Source: Cymbidium sinense (lineage: Eukaryota; Streptophyta; Magnoliopsida; Asparagales; Orchidaceae). Taken from it: DNA of 64,000 nt. A program made the translations under genes and the position numbers. The DNA lies in assembly GCA_021442155.1 (NCBI GenBank), contig CM038221.1, forward strand, positions 24,985,906 to 25,049,905. The letters run 5' to 3'. Of the stretch, positions 38,501 through 50,144 are shown piece by piece; within the stretch, counting starts at the first letter, position 1, and each line of letters opens with the position of its first letter. Under the pieces are notes generated by a model. It was not told the DNA's origin, made no database searches, and saw only the letters and a program-made list of their open reading frames with translations.

Positions 38501-40330
38501 ATGCTTAAGGGGCATCTATAATAAAAATAAAAATGTGAATGATTTTGTGTGCAGGTTGCTTAGCCCCTAAGCATAGTCCAAATTAGGACAGGTGGACTTA
38601 GTTACCCATGTGTGGGGTGTTAAGTCTAAATTATTCATATAACTGCTTGGGTTGTGTGGTATGTTTAGCTAACCTTTATTTTGCAAGTTTAGTTAGATTA
38701 ACCTTTCCCATTTTAATGTAAATTTTATAATTAAGAATTGAAATGAGTTTTATGGGGGATTAGGATGAACATTGGTTATAAGACCAAGTCTTATGTACCA
38801 TGTGATGCCTTTGGAGCAACCATATTCTAATCAAGGCAAAAGGAAAAGAGAAAAGAAGGAAATTAAAATGAAGAAATGAAGAATGAAGACTCCCATAACA
38901 TGAATTCCTTTTAATTATAATTATTCATTTGCAATCCAGGTTGTATTAGGGTAAAGCTCAGCTACCCACATTTCTTTTTGGGTTGTACGGTAGTACCCGA
39001 CCGCACTGGCCTCTTATTCTTTTGCACTAATTTTATAAATTGATTGATGTTATGTTTATGATTGAACAATTAGGATGGCATGATTTTCCTAGTTTCTTAA
39101 TAGTTTAATGAATGTTGAATGGCCTGATGCGATTAGGCTCCTAGGAAAAAATAAATTTTCTATCCAATTAATCAATTCAAAATTAAATTAAATAATTTAT
39201 AACCTCACCTAAAGCTTGAGATAAAAATAAAGATAATAAAAGATTTAACAACCCCTTAGCTGGATGTTGTATGTCTCATATCATGCATAAATCATATTAT
39301 CTCACTCTTGCCAATGGAGGGCTTCCACATTTGCCAGAGAAAATGGCTTGACCTTTGAGAGCCATTGTGGAAACACACCTCCTTCTTTTTTATTTTATCC
39401 CATAATTGATTTTCTCATGCATTAGGCATATGAAATCCTATAACCTATGTCAAATGAAAATGTCCAAAAAAATCAAAATAAAACTTGATAAAATGTGCAT
39501 TATATTTAGGTCATTATTCATGCCCTTCATGATCTAATATGTCAGGGAGTGTGTTTAAGGATTTAGTCTCATTTCTAAATAAATAACAGCCAAGCCATCT
39601 TGCAAAGCATAAGACTTACCTACATGTATTTAAAATCGAAGGAGGAGTTAGTTGGCAGCCACCCCAGGCGGTTGTAAGCCCAACAGTCAGGTGGTTTACT
39701 CTCTCCTGTGGAGCTAAACCATATACCCATTTTCACCTTAGATTTAGGTCATGCTTTGGCCCTCGCCAAACCTCCCTAGATTTAGGATTTGAGGTTGTTG
39801 TTTCCCTTTGGGGCTACAAGCATAAATCCTCACCTCTAAGGCATTTCTATAATCTTGAATTGTAGAATTGTAAGCCCTAGATTTCTAATAAAATTCAACT
39901 CAAATATATAATTTTTTTTTAATTTCAAAAACATAAAGCTCAATCGTAGGATAGTTTCTGGATGCTAACTAGGCTTCCTAGTATCTTGAGCATCCCCTAC
40001 TCATCTCTCTTTGGTTTCGATAATAACTCTCCCTTTTGATCAATCTCACTTTATTTTCCTAAAAATAACCAATTGATTGATAGTCCTATCTTTGAAATCT
40101 TTGGAGACAATGATCATTTATCTTAAGAGTATTCTTAAGGAATCTTATTCTTTAGGATGCAATTAACTATAGGGGCTTCCCTCCATAGGAAACTTAATGA
40201 ACCCAGTTTAAAATAAACCCTACTTTATTTTTCCATGTAAAGTAGGAGAAAAATCTCTAGTACATTCGAAGACCCATCATGTGTTAGGAGTCCTCATTAG
40301 GTGATTAGGTCCATTATAGGGTAATGACTT

Positions 40331-40346
40331 CTATCTCTCGAGATAG
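40331..40346. repeat. Palindrome near the LTR B 3' end
   Basis: CTATCTC-tc-GAGATAG, 7-bp arms, about 120 bp before the LTR end. In LTR C the same place is a perfect 14-bp palindrome; in LTR A (about 3664-3678) one arm has decayed. Confidence 0.7.
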
Positions 40347-40463
40347 TATACTATTCCTTCATGTCATACTCGATCACCCTAATGAGTATATTTGCAGATC
40401 TATGTGGTGTCCCCTCACATAAATATACACAATACCCACAAACAAAAAAAATAAAACACCATA

Positions 40464-40490
40464 AATTTTTCTAGAGCCTCTGTTGGGGAA
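40464..40490 (+). other. Primer-binding-like site after LTR B
   Basis: Directly after the LTR end the sequence reads AATTTTTCTAGAGCC followed by TCTGTTGGGGAAGG. From memory, plant Tat elements often have 'tttggcgccgtctgtgggga' here, which it resembles with several changes. First-strand synthesis from a tRNA would begin at such a site. A weaker relative ('taggagcccctgtatagaag', about 47672-47691) follows LTR C. Confidence 0.5.
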
Positions 40491-40700
40491 GGTTCCTCTC
40501 TCCATCTTTGGTAAATAATCATTGTCTCCAAGTATCGATAGTGGATTTGTATTTCATATCCATTCACTCTTAGTTCATTTCATTCTTAAGCTAAGCAAGC
40601 CAACATCCTTTAGGCTATTGGACCTCACTCCATGTAGGTCTTAAAACCCCTGCTGGGTCCCCCAATAGGTGAAAATAAAATTTAACCAAAAGAAATGACT
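40491..40700 (+). mobile_element. Leader segment between primer-binding site and hairpin array
   Basis: About 210 bp with no coding sign. It contains 'gatagtggattt' (about 40538), faintly like the 'ccctagtggattt' tandem motif at 57733-57847 in the 3' part of the internal region, and 'cccctgctgggtcccccaat'. Origin within the element is likely from position only. Confidence 0.4.
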
Positions 40701-41720
40701 AAAAACTTTGTTGAACCTCTTTACCATCTCTATGATAAGGTAAGGTTCATTCCACAAATGAGAAAAAATTCCTTTATAAAAATATTACTTTTCAAAAGCA
40801 CTTTCCCAAAGTCCACAAATAAAATACTTGCACAAAAATTTTCACAAAATATATATAACTCAACCCCATCTAACAATCCTCAAGCTTGTTACATGTAGGT
40901 TCTTTTCAAAATCAAAATCAAAATCATCTTTCAAAAAGCACATATTTGAAAATGAACATCTTCATTCAACACACCCAAATTTATTGAATTAAGGTTTCAT
41001 TTCCAAATAAAATCCTTTCATGATATTGAAAATCCATTCAATATATTTCACATATGTTGAAGTTGGAGTTTCTTCCTTTTCAAAAGCACATATCTGAAAA
41101 TGAGAATCCTCATTCAATATACACAAATTTATTGAATGAATGTCTCATTTTCAAATAAAATCATATCATAAAATTGAAACTCTACCCAATACATTCCATA
41201 TATATTAGAGTTGGAGTTTCTTTCCTTTTTCAAAAAGCATAAATTTGAAAATAAGCCTCTTCATTCAATATATCCAAATTTGTTGAATGGAGGTTTCATT
41301 TTCAAATAAAATCACACCATTTGAAACTGCACTCAACACATTCCACATGTGTTAAGTTGGAATTTCCTTCTTTTCAAAAACCAATAATCACACACAAAAA
41401 AATTTCATCTTTGAAAAATAAAATATGATTGACTTCCATTTTACATACCTAAATTTATTAAATGGAAATCTCCTTTGCAAAAAATCATGAAAATCAAAAT
41501 ACATTGGAATTCCATTTGACATACCCAAATTGTCAAATGAGAGTTTCATTTTTCAAAGTAAAATCTAAATTAAATTGGATTCTATTTAACCCATCATATT
41601 TGTTAAATAGACCCCACCTTTTCAAAATAAATTTGGACTTTATTTAGAATACACAAATTTCAAATTTTCTAAGTAAAGATCCTATTTTCAAAATCAAAAT
41701 AAAAATCAAACACATTCGAG
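40700..41720. repeat. Array of about twelve short hairpins with covarying stems
   Basis: Units spaced mostly 55-100 bp apart each contain an inverted repeat. Clear stems: ATTCAA/TTGAAT (40964-40989), CATTCAAT/ATTGAATG (41111-41138), CATTCAA/TTGAATG (41262-41289), TTCCATTT/AAATGGAA (41434-41467), CATTTGACA/TGTCAAATG (41513-41539), CTATTTAAC/GTTAAATAG (41582-41610), and a 12-bp stem with one mismatch (41638-41649, 41667-41678). Weaker ones lie near 40712-40749, 40800-40812, 40862-40898, 41035-41064, 41184-41210 and 41332-41352. Loops of most main stems keep an 'A.AC.CAAAT'-like core, and hairpins are followed by 'tttcattttcaaataaaatc'-like spacers. At larger scale 40929-41371 is three tandem units of about 147 bp. 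The sequence does not encode a protein; the ORFs at 40695-40898 and 41462-41647 are incidental. Confidence 0.8.
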
Positions 41721-41871
41721 TTTTATTTAGCAGCGAGAGGCCCAGCATCAGTTCACATCACTAACAGAGAGAGGCGAAGATATGCTAAGTAGTCAGCAGC
41801 ATCCTCCCTCATAGATTTCCTGATCAGCGCACTCCCAGCGTCGGTCACACTGATAGTATTGTGTTGACTGG
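41721..41871 (+). mobile_element. Segment just upstream of LTR C
   Basis: GC-richer 150 bp. Its last part ('gtcggtcacactgatagtatt') resembles the sequence just upstream of LTR D ('gtcagtcacatcacacttatt', 58010-58030), as expected if it is the 3' end of an internal region. No polypurine tract is visible before the LTR. Confidence 0.45.
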
Positions 41872-42769
41872 TGTTGACCACACTATTGGAGTGAGCTCTT
41901 AACTTGTCCATCTTAGACATTGGATTTCTCTTGACACTAAGAGTTCCTTAGTCTTAAGACAATTCTAGTGATTAGGTAAACACTTAACCTAACCCTAGAG
42001 ACTAAGAAGAGTTAGCCATAGGAATAGGTTATGCCTTAGGGGTATTAGGAGGACTTGCCTACCTTACAGCTTGAATCCAATCCTTACTTCCTTCTTTCAA
42101 ACCAAACTTCAAATTCAAATCTCAAATCAATTCCAACTCAATTGATTTTCTCAAATCATAAATCAATTCCAAAACCCAAATCTTAAATAAATTCCAACTA
42201 AATTGATTTTCTCAAATCATAGATCAATTTTAAAATCCAAATCATAAATCAATTCCAAATCAAATGATTGAAACCCATGATTGAATTCAAATCCCAAAAT
42301 TTTTCCTAAGCCCTTTTGATTTCAACTTATGACTTAGCTCAAATCAATCCAAATCACTCCAAACTCAAAATATTTTCTCATAATCCATTTATATTATTAT
42401 TTTTATATTCACAAATATAAATGAAATATAAATTCAAACAACCAAAACTAAATTCAAAACTCAAATCAAAATCCAGCCTATATCCTTTTGCTAAATTCTT
42501 GGATTTAGCCAAATCATTCTCAAATCAATCCAAACCCTTGGATTCTCTCTTCAAACAATCACTCCTTCAATCACATACCCAAATATAAACATAAACTACA
42601 AGCATCAAACCAAAATCAAACTAACCCAAGTCAAACTCATGTTCATCCTTTTGACTTGAAATTGTCAAATGAACCAAAACTCATTTGACTCCAAACCACT
42701 TGCAATTGGATTTATATTTCCATCATTCTATATGGAGTTCAACCAAACTTGAATCAAGCATTGTCAAGC

Positions 42770-43600
42770 CAATTGACCCATTTAGGCTCACTTGACCTAA
42801 AGTAACCTACATCTTTTTGAGCCAAATTCTAATCCAACCCAAATTGGATTGAACTGAACCCATCCAAGCCTCACATTGTGATTAACACTCATCCTAGAAT
42901 GATCAATCACTCAAATTGGGTCAAACCTAACCTTTGACCAAGTCAACAATTAACCCAAATGAAACCTAAAGAAGCTAAAATTCACTATAAGTAAAAATGA
43001 TTGAAACCAATTCATAATCAATGATTGAACATGACCAAGCCATCAATTGAGCCAAACCAAGCCTAATTGACCACTTGACCCAAGTTGACCCAAATTGACC
43101 TAAAAAGTCAAAATAGGTCAAATTTTAATCTAAGCCAAATTGATTGCAACCAATGGCTCAAGTTCTTTCCAAATCACTTGTTGAACTTGACCAAAGCTTT
43201 AATTTACCAATTAGACCCAACCTAGCCCAATTGACCATGAACCCAACTTGACCTAAAAGATCAAATCAACTTGAAATCAAACCAAATCAAAATTGATTGA
43301 AACCAAAGCTTGCAATATATTTCAAATGATCAACCAAGCCTAAACTAACCCATGACCTAACCCAATTGGGTCAAATGGGTCAAATTGTTCAACTTGACTC
43401 ATTTGACCTAAATGAACCTAAATGAACCAAAACTAAATCTAAACCAAATTGAACCAAACCAGTGAGATCCATAGGCTCCAAATGATTATTTTAACTTGAC
43501 CTAATCCATGGTTTGACCCAATTTAACTAATTGGTCAACCTAACTCAAATTGACCCAACTTGACCTAAATGGGTCAAATTGAACCAATTCAAATCAAATG
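42770..43600. repeat. TTGACC/GGTCAA-rich array in LTR C
   Basis: Same type of array as in B, D and G, but the 16-bp palindrome seen in B and D is damaged here ('ttaactaattggtcaa', about 43523-43538). Confidence 0.75.
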
Positions 43601-46600
43601 AACTCCAAATCACTTGAAATTTGGCCCAACCCATTTTTAAATCATTTCAAATCTGCCCAAATCAAAATCATGGACAATTAACCATTTTGCCCTTATGTCA
43701 AAGGGTATCTTATGACCAAATTCACTTAGAATTCGGTCATTTCTTTCTCAAAGCCACTTGGCATCCTTCTAGTGGTCCACATGGACACCAATGAGGGTGG
43801 TGAACATGACCCAATGAGCCACCGACTAACTTAGCTGATGGATGTGACAACTTAAATAACCTATCTGTCGTGCCACATGGAAAATGCATCGCGTCAGCCG
43901 CCACGTGGCTCAACGGGATTAAGAGTTTAATTAAGCCTAATTAATCTAATTTTAATGGTGAAACTTCCTAAAATCATAACTAATTATAGAAAATTCAAAA
44001 AATTCAAATTTAGGCTCATTTTAAAGATAATTCATAGGAGAATAATATAAAATTAAAATCAATTGATTTTGAACAGTAATTTTCACTCAATTTGAGTTTT
44101 ATTGGAAATGTAATTAGGCTAATTACTCCTTAATTACTTTAGTAATTAATTCTAAACTTCTCGAGGTTAATTAGTGGGATGACTTCTACCTTCCATGATT
44201 TTCTTGAATTTATTGCTGGATTAATTAGGGGAATTGCTTATTGTTTCATCCTTAATCCCTCTCTTAATTAATTAAATGATTAATTAGCATGCTAAATAAT
44301 GGTAAACTCACTAATTAATCTCGCTAATCATTATGAAATAGTGAATGGACATAAGGAATGAGATGAGGACCTCTTTTCTAATCTTTCTCTTAAGTTTATT
44401 TCATTTGGATAAACACTTAACCAATTTGCAATTAATTAGTGGCTTAATCACCTCATTAAGTAATTTAATTAATCAAATTCAAAACCAAATTATTCCATAA
44501 TCAAATCATTCAATTCTTGGGTAGATTCTTAGGTGTTCAATAACCTAAGAGAACTTCAAAACTACATGTGTAGGATGGTTATGAAAGTACTTAATTAAAT
44601 CTTTTAGCTTAATTAATCAATAATTATGAGCCAATTGCATCAGGCCCCTTAATTTCTTAGGTGCATTGCTGATTTAAATTCCATGTGGTTTCATATCAGA
44701 TGTTGGCTCATAATTACTTATTTAATTATGTTAAAGTGGTATAGATAAGGGGTAATTAATGGATTTAATTCATACCTTAACCTAAACAAAACATAAAACT
44801 AACCTAATTGTTCTAAAATTAAACCAAACTAATTCACACATGAGGGAAATGGGTTAGGACCAGCAAACCCTTTTCATATTTCCTAAGTCAAACCAAATTC
44901 AAAAATAAAAATCTCCTTAAATAATTTTGATTCATTTTAAATAATCCTATTTTATATGGTTGTCCTTAGGAATTAATTAGGGTGAATGAAGTCATGTGCT
45001 TACATCCCTTTATTTCTTTCCAAGCTTGCTAAATATTATTTTCCATAGGAAATCATGCATTCAATTCTTTTGAAAAACTAATTAAATAAAATGTTTCCTT
45101 TTATGTCAAATTACATGTGTTGGCTAAAATTAAGAATATGAGTGGCTACTATTGAATCAAAAAATATTTTCAAAACCTATAAATCAAAGATTATGAATGA
45201 AGTGATGAATGTAGTAATCCACCCTAACTAATCCTAAGATGCCTTTCTTGTTGAATTAGGGCTATTTAGAGCAAATCTAAACTTAGGGTTAATTAAAATA
45301 CACAATAAAACATTCACTAAAGAAAAATCATTAATCAATCTACCTTAGAAATGTTTTAAGGTAGGGATGAAAGAGAAGTTCTCTTCTCTTTTCTTCTCTT
45401 AACAACATTTAGCAACTAAGTGTTGGTTCATTCAAATCAAATCAAATCACCAACTAAAATTGACAAATCAACTAAATCACTTGAAATGAAACCACCCTCT
45501 AAATTAAACCTTTCATGCTTAGAAAATTCCAACCTTAAAGCCTAGCTAAGACATGCCACACAAGCCTTAAATGACACACATTAGACTAAGTCACCATTTC
45601 TAGCTTTAGGTTAGGGTGTGCATGGTTTGATGAATGATTTTGTTTTGTGATATATTACTATTAGACTGGATGTTAGGGTGTATGTGCATAGACTGGATGA
45701 TAGGGCGATCTTAGCCTAATCATATTTTATGTAGGGGGTTGTGCTTAAGTGGCGCTATAATAGAAATATAAATGCTTTTGCTATGCAGGTTGCTTATACC
45801 CCTAAGCATAACCCAAATTAGGATTGGTGGACTTGGTTCCTCATATGTGGAGTGCTAAGTCCAACTTATTCATATAATTTCTTAGGTTATGTGGTATGTT
45901 TAGCTAATCTCTATTTTGCAAGTTTAGTTAAATTTATCATTCCCATTTTGATGTAAATTTTGTAATTAAGATTTGGAATGAATGTTATGGGGGATTAGGA
46001 TGAACATTGATTATAAGACCAAGTCCTATATACCATGTGAAGCCTTGGAGCAAACTACATCCCAAGTCAAACCAAAAGGAAGAAAGAAAAGAAGCAAATT
46101 AAAATGAAAGAATGAAGAATGAAGACCCCCATAACATGAATTCCTTCTAATTGTAATTATTCATTTATAATCCATGTTATATAAGGGTAGAGCTCGTCTA
46201 CCACATTTCATTTTGAGTTGTACGGTACCCGATTGGACCGGCCTCTTATTCTTTTTGTGCTAATTTTATAAATTAATTGATGTTATGCTTATGATTGCAC
46301 AATTAGGATGACATGATTTTCCTAGTTTCTTAATTGCTTGATGGTTGTTGAATTGCCTGGATGTGATTAAGCTCTTAGGAAAAAATAAATTTTCTATCCA
46401 ATTAATCAACTCAAAATTAAATTAAATAATTCATAACCTCACCTAAAGCCTAGGACATAAATCAAGATAATAAAAGATTTAGCAATCGCTTAGCTGGATG
46501 TTGTATGTCTCACATCATGCATAAATCATAATGTCTCACTCTTGTTAATGGAGGGCTTCCATCTTTGCTAGAGAAGATAACTTGACCTTTGAGAGCCATT

Positions 46601-47542
46601 GTGAAAACACACCTCCTTCTTTCTAATTTTTTCTCATAAACCAATTTTCTCATGCATTAGGCATATGAAATCCCATAGCCTGTGTCAAATAAAAATGTCA
46701 AAAAAATCAAAATAAAACTTGATAAAATTTGCATTAGATTAAGTCATTTATTCATGCCTTTCATGATCTAGTCTCTTAGGGAGTGTGTTTAAGGACTTTG
46801 TCTCCTTTCTAAATAAACAATAACTTAGCCATATTGCAAAGCATAAAACTTGCCTACATGTATTTAAAATCATAGGATGAGTTAGTTGGCAACCACCGCT
46901 AGGCAGTTGTAAGTCCAACAGTCAAATGGTTTATTCTCTCTTGTGGAGGTAAACCACATACCCATTCTTTGCCTTAGATTTAGGTTATGCTTTGGCCCTC
47001 ACCAAAGCTCCCTTGATTTAGGATCTGAGATTGTTGTTTCTCTTTGTAAGCTACAAGCATAAATTCTAGATCTTGTGTTATTGTAAGAAAGATTTTTAAT
47101 AAAAATTTAACTCAAACATATAATTCTCCTCAATTTTAAAAATATAAAGCCCAACCATAGGATTGTTTGGGATGATGGTTAGGTTTGCTAGCATCATTAG
47201 CATCCCCTACTCATTTCCCTTTGGTTTCAATAATAACTCTCTCATCTTGATCAATCCCACTTGATTTTCTAAAATAACTAATTTGTTGATAGTCCTATCT
47301 TTGAAATCTTTGGAGACAATAATCATTTACCTTAATCGAGAGTATTCCTAAGGAATCTCATTCCTTAGGATGTAATTAACTATGGGGGCTTACCTTCATA
47401 TGGAACTTAATGAACTAGGCTTAAAATAAACCATGCTTTACTTGTCCATGTAAATTAGGGGAAATAGCTCTTATTTATTCAAAGATCCATTATCCTTAGG
47501 AGTCCTTATTAGGTGATTAGATCCATTGTAGGATGATGACTT

Positions 47543-47556
47543 CTATCTCGAGATAG
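47543..47556. repeat. Perfect 14-bp palindrome CTATCTCGAGATAG near the LTR C 3' end
   Basis: Lies about 100 bp before the LTR end, the same place as the palindrome at 40331-40346. Confidence 0.75.
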
Positions 47557-47655
47557 TACATCATTCCTCAATGTTGCACTAGATCACCTTAATAAGTATA
47601 TCTGTAGATTGACATGGTATCCCAACAACATTCCCTACAAAAATAAAACACCACA

Positions 47656-48290
47656 ATGGGTACCACCCATCATAGGAGCCCCTGTATAGAAGCAGTCAGT
47701 GTTATCTCCACCACACTACTCTACTCCATGTCCACGATCACCAATTTAGGTTCCATCTTCTACAGTTTCACCCAATGCCATGAGAGCAGCATCAGGGGAG
47801 AAGAAAGCTCCATTGGTGATCTAGCTATGGCCAAGGGATCCCACTTCATCTACTCCACCGATTGAGGTGAGGGTGAGCTCTCCTGCTCGACCTCCTACTT
47901 CAGTTGTGGTGAACACGGGTGGTGACCTCGCAGCATCCTAGTCGTACCACCACCACCATCACCTCAACCAATCATGGATGCAACCATGTTAGAAGGAGAA
48001 AGAGACAGTTCTATTATCCCCATGGCGATTGACCTCCCCAGGAGTAGTACTCCACTCATAGCAATTGACAGTCATGAGAATGTGTCCTCCAGTGAGCGTA
48101 GCCCTCACAGGGTTAGCACTCCAGTAGCAGGGGAGGTCAGGTGTATCTCTGTTCATGAGCATGATCCCACCACTAGTTAGCTGTGAGCATTTATGCATGC
48201 ACAGTTAAATCACTCTTTGGATGATATCTTAGCACAGTATTTTACTAGAAAGAAAAAAAATCCTAGGGTATGATTAGTCTTACCTCGAAA
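47656..48290 (+). mobile_element. Leader and possible gag N-terminus
   Basis: Starts with a small dyad ATGGGT-acc-ACCCAT (47656-47670) and a weak primer-binding-like stretch (47672-47691). ORFs at 47656-47865 and 47974-48180 are open; the second (MDATMLEGERDSSIIPM...) is Ser/Thr/Pro-rich and might be the start of gag or a separate small ORF as in Ogre, but no family match is recognised. Confidence 0.4.
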
Positions 48291-50140
48291 AGGAGAAGAT
48301 TAGCTTCAACCCCCATGAAGATGATTTGTTGGAAGACTCGATAGAGGTATATAACATTGATATTAGAGGTTCTCTCCTTCGGGATCACCAGTGTTCAGAA
48401 GGTGTTACAGCCGAACAGGATGATACAACTTATTCAACTCAATCAACACCTCCTTCAACAACTCAAATAGAAAGATGAGTAGATTGATAAGATGGGAAAA
48501 GACTTGAAGATTTGCTAGTGGCAGTTCTAGCACTTCAAAATCAAGCTTCAGTAGTACATCCTACCATTATGAAGACTGCTCAACCTGAGTTATTTCATGT
48601 CCTAGATCAACCCAAGAGTTCACCTCTAGTAGAGCAGGGAAGTACTAGCTTGTATAGGAAGGTAGTGGACAATACCTCCATACAAGAAATATATATCAAA
48701 CTCATGGTAGAATAACAACTGAAGGAAGCACTGGAGAAAGCCTGAAGTGGTTCATCAGTTCTAAAGGGTAGACCCTACCTAGAGAAATTCGTATCCAATA
48801 TCTTAAGAGTTTTGTGCCTCCTTCTTTCAAAAGTTTTGATGGTAGTGGGAACCCTCGCCAACATATAGCACACTTTAGGGCCAGCTGTTGCAACACTAGT
48901 GGCATCAATGTGTTATTGTTCCGTCTCTTTGTCAACAGCCTAGGGGGCATAGCTTTTGATTGGTACGCTAAACTCCCTAATGATTCAGTGAAGACTTTTG
49001 TTGAGTTAGAGCAACTCTTTGTTAAGAGGTTTGCTGGAGCTCAGCAAAGGGTAACTATGGGAGATCTCGGTGTAGCTCAACAACACCCTAGTGAGTCCCT
49101 TATTGATTACATTCTTAGATGGCATAATTTAAGCATGAAATGTGAACCATAACCGTCTGAATAGCATGCTCTTGAAATTCTATTAAATAATATCCATGGG
49201 TCGATCGCCTTCATACTTAAAAGTTTCACCATTAAGACATTTGAGAAGTTAATCAACAAGGCGGCTAGCCTACAAAGAGAGGCTAAACAGTTGCCTTTTC
49301 AAGATCAGTCATTAAAGCCAAAGCCACAGAAAGTCTATGAAAAGAAGTTAGGGGCAGTAGCAGCATTAGATAAGGGGAAGCAACAGGCCAAATATCAGTA
49401 TGAGAGACCTCAAGCTCAATAGCCTTCACTTCCACCTCCTTTACCACCACCTCGACCATCTTTCTAGCTGCTGCAACAGCCTCCATGGCCTTTTCCACCT
49501 CCTCCTCAGCCATACTCTCAGCAGCGGTATACATACCTGCCCCCAAGTAGTTATCACCCACAAACTCTTTTGGATAAATTAAACAAACATTATTCATTTA
49601 AGAGGGACGTAGTCAAGAAAATATTTAAGAACCTCTTAAAGAAACTTAATTTTCGGCTACCCGAGACTAAGAAGCCATAGGAAGTGGGCAGGAGTAATGA
49701 TCTTAACTTTTGGCCCTACCATCGCATGCTAGGCCATATTTTGGAGGATTGCTTCACATTTAAGGATTGGCTTGAGCGTAGCTACAAGTCGGGCGCTATA
49801 GTTATCCCTAATGAATATCTAATAAAATAACCATTCAGTTCTGTTAAGGTAATCCTTGGGGATACATGTGATCCTCTCAAAATAAAAAAAGGTTGGGATA
49901 TCTCTTTATCCCAAACCTCTAAAAAGATTATTTCTAAAATTAAGAAACTTTCCTTACAGGTGCCTGAGGCAGCTCGAACCTCCAACATCAAGGAAGGTTT
50001 GTAAGTTGCCAAAGATAACTTAGGGAAAGTGGGAGAAGATCCCATACTTTCCCGATAGCCAAAGCACAACCACCGACCTAGTCCAGCCTCCATTCCACGT
50101 TACTTCACCGATTCCCTTCTAGTTTCTAGTAGACATTTTG
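48291..50140 (+). pseudogene. gag: gag (capsid and nucleocapsid), Tat-type, broken
   Basis: The upstream part is readable in frame from about 48291 (EKEKISFNPHEDDLLEDSIE), continuing with LVAVLALQNQASVV at 48521. A frameshift near 48805 leads into the capsid core: PSFKSFDGSGNPRQHIAHF, then GIAFDWYAKLP, FVKRFAGAQQRVTM and SESLIDYILRWHNLSMKCE (48814-49152), the typical UBN2/retrotrans_gag pattern with FDG.GNP..H, A.DWY and D.I.RW. The same frame continues past stops (first at 49150) through a Pro/Gln-rich stretch (49420-49560) to NFWPYHRMLGHILEDCF near 49708-49755. This corresponds to the family's C..H....GH....C zinc knuckle, with the first Cys replaced by Trp. The product would form the virus-like particle. 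The many in-frame stops make it dead. Confidence 0.85.
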
Positions 50141-50144
50141 TATA

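Larger units (their letters stand above)
32900..40463 (+). mobile_element. LTR copy B, 7.56 kb, upstream LTR of the complex
   Basis: Starts TGTTGACCTCACTTTTGG and ends AAAACACCATA (CACCACA with one C-to-T change). This is the longest complete LTR here; C (5.78 kb) lacks about 1.05 kb corresponding to 34925-35940 and about 0.6 kb near 37350-37980. In order it carries CAAAT/AATCC-rich DNA (33120-33800), the TTGACC array, a GC-richer block (34860-36010), an AT-rich 'taattaatt' stretch, the 'ttggacatctcggg...agcagccc' motif (37640), the 'actggatgatagagcgatc' block (38450), the 'ggcagccaccccaggcggttg' block (39655) and the terminal palindrome. ORFs within it (34855-35249, 35595-35789, 37875-38078) have no family match. 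The left flank is GTATA (32895-32899). Confidence 0.85.
41872..47655 (+). mobile_element. LTR copy C, 5.78 kb
   Basis: Starts TGTTGACCACACTATTGG and ends AAAACACCACA at 47655. Collinear with B and D but lacking about 1.05 kb around 43810 (the GC-richer block with the hairpin and GTAA) and about 0.6 kb around 45205. It also differs from B and D around 42290-42400. Flanks are ACTGG (41867-41871) and ATGGG (47656-47660), not a clean target duplication. If it is the 5' LTR of the gag-pol region it lacks the presumed leader features; if it is a nested solo LTR its duplication has decayed. Confidence 0.8.

Noticed and set aside
40700..41720. CRISPR-like spacing of repeats (about 70-80 bp)
   Set aside because: The repeats are diverged, no unique spacers or cas genes exist, and the setting is a plant retrotransposon.
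48702..50093. Minus-strand ORFs 48702-48950, 49283-49597 and 49782-50093
   Set aside because: They are antisense to the gag pseudogene, which has clear family motifs on the plus strand.
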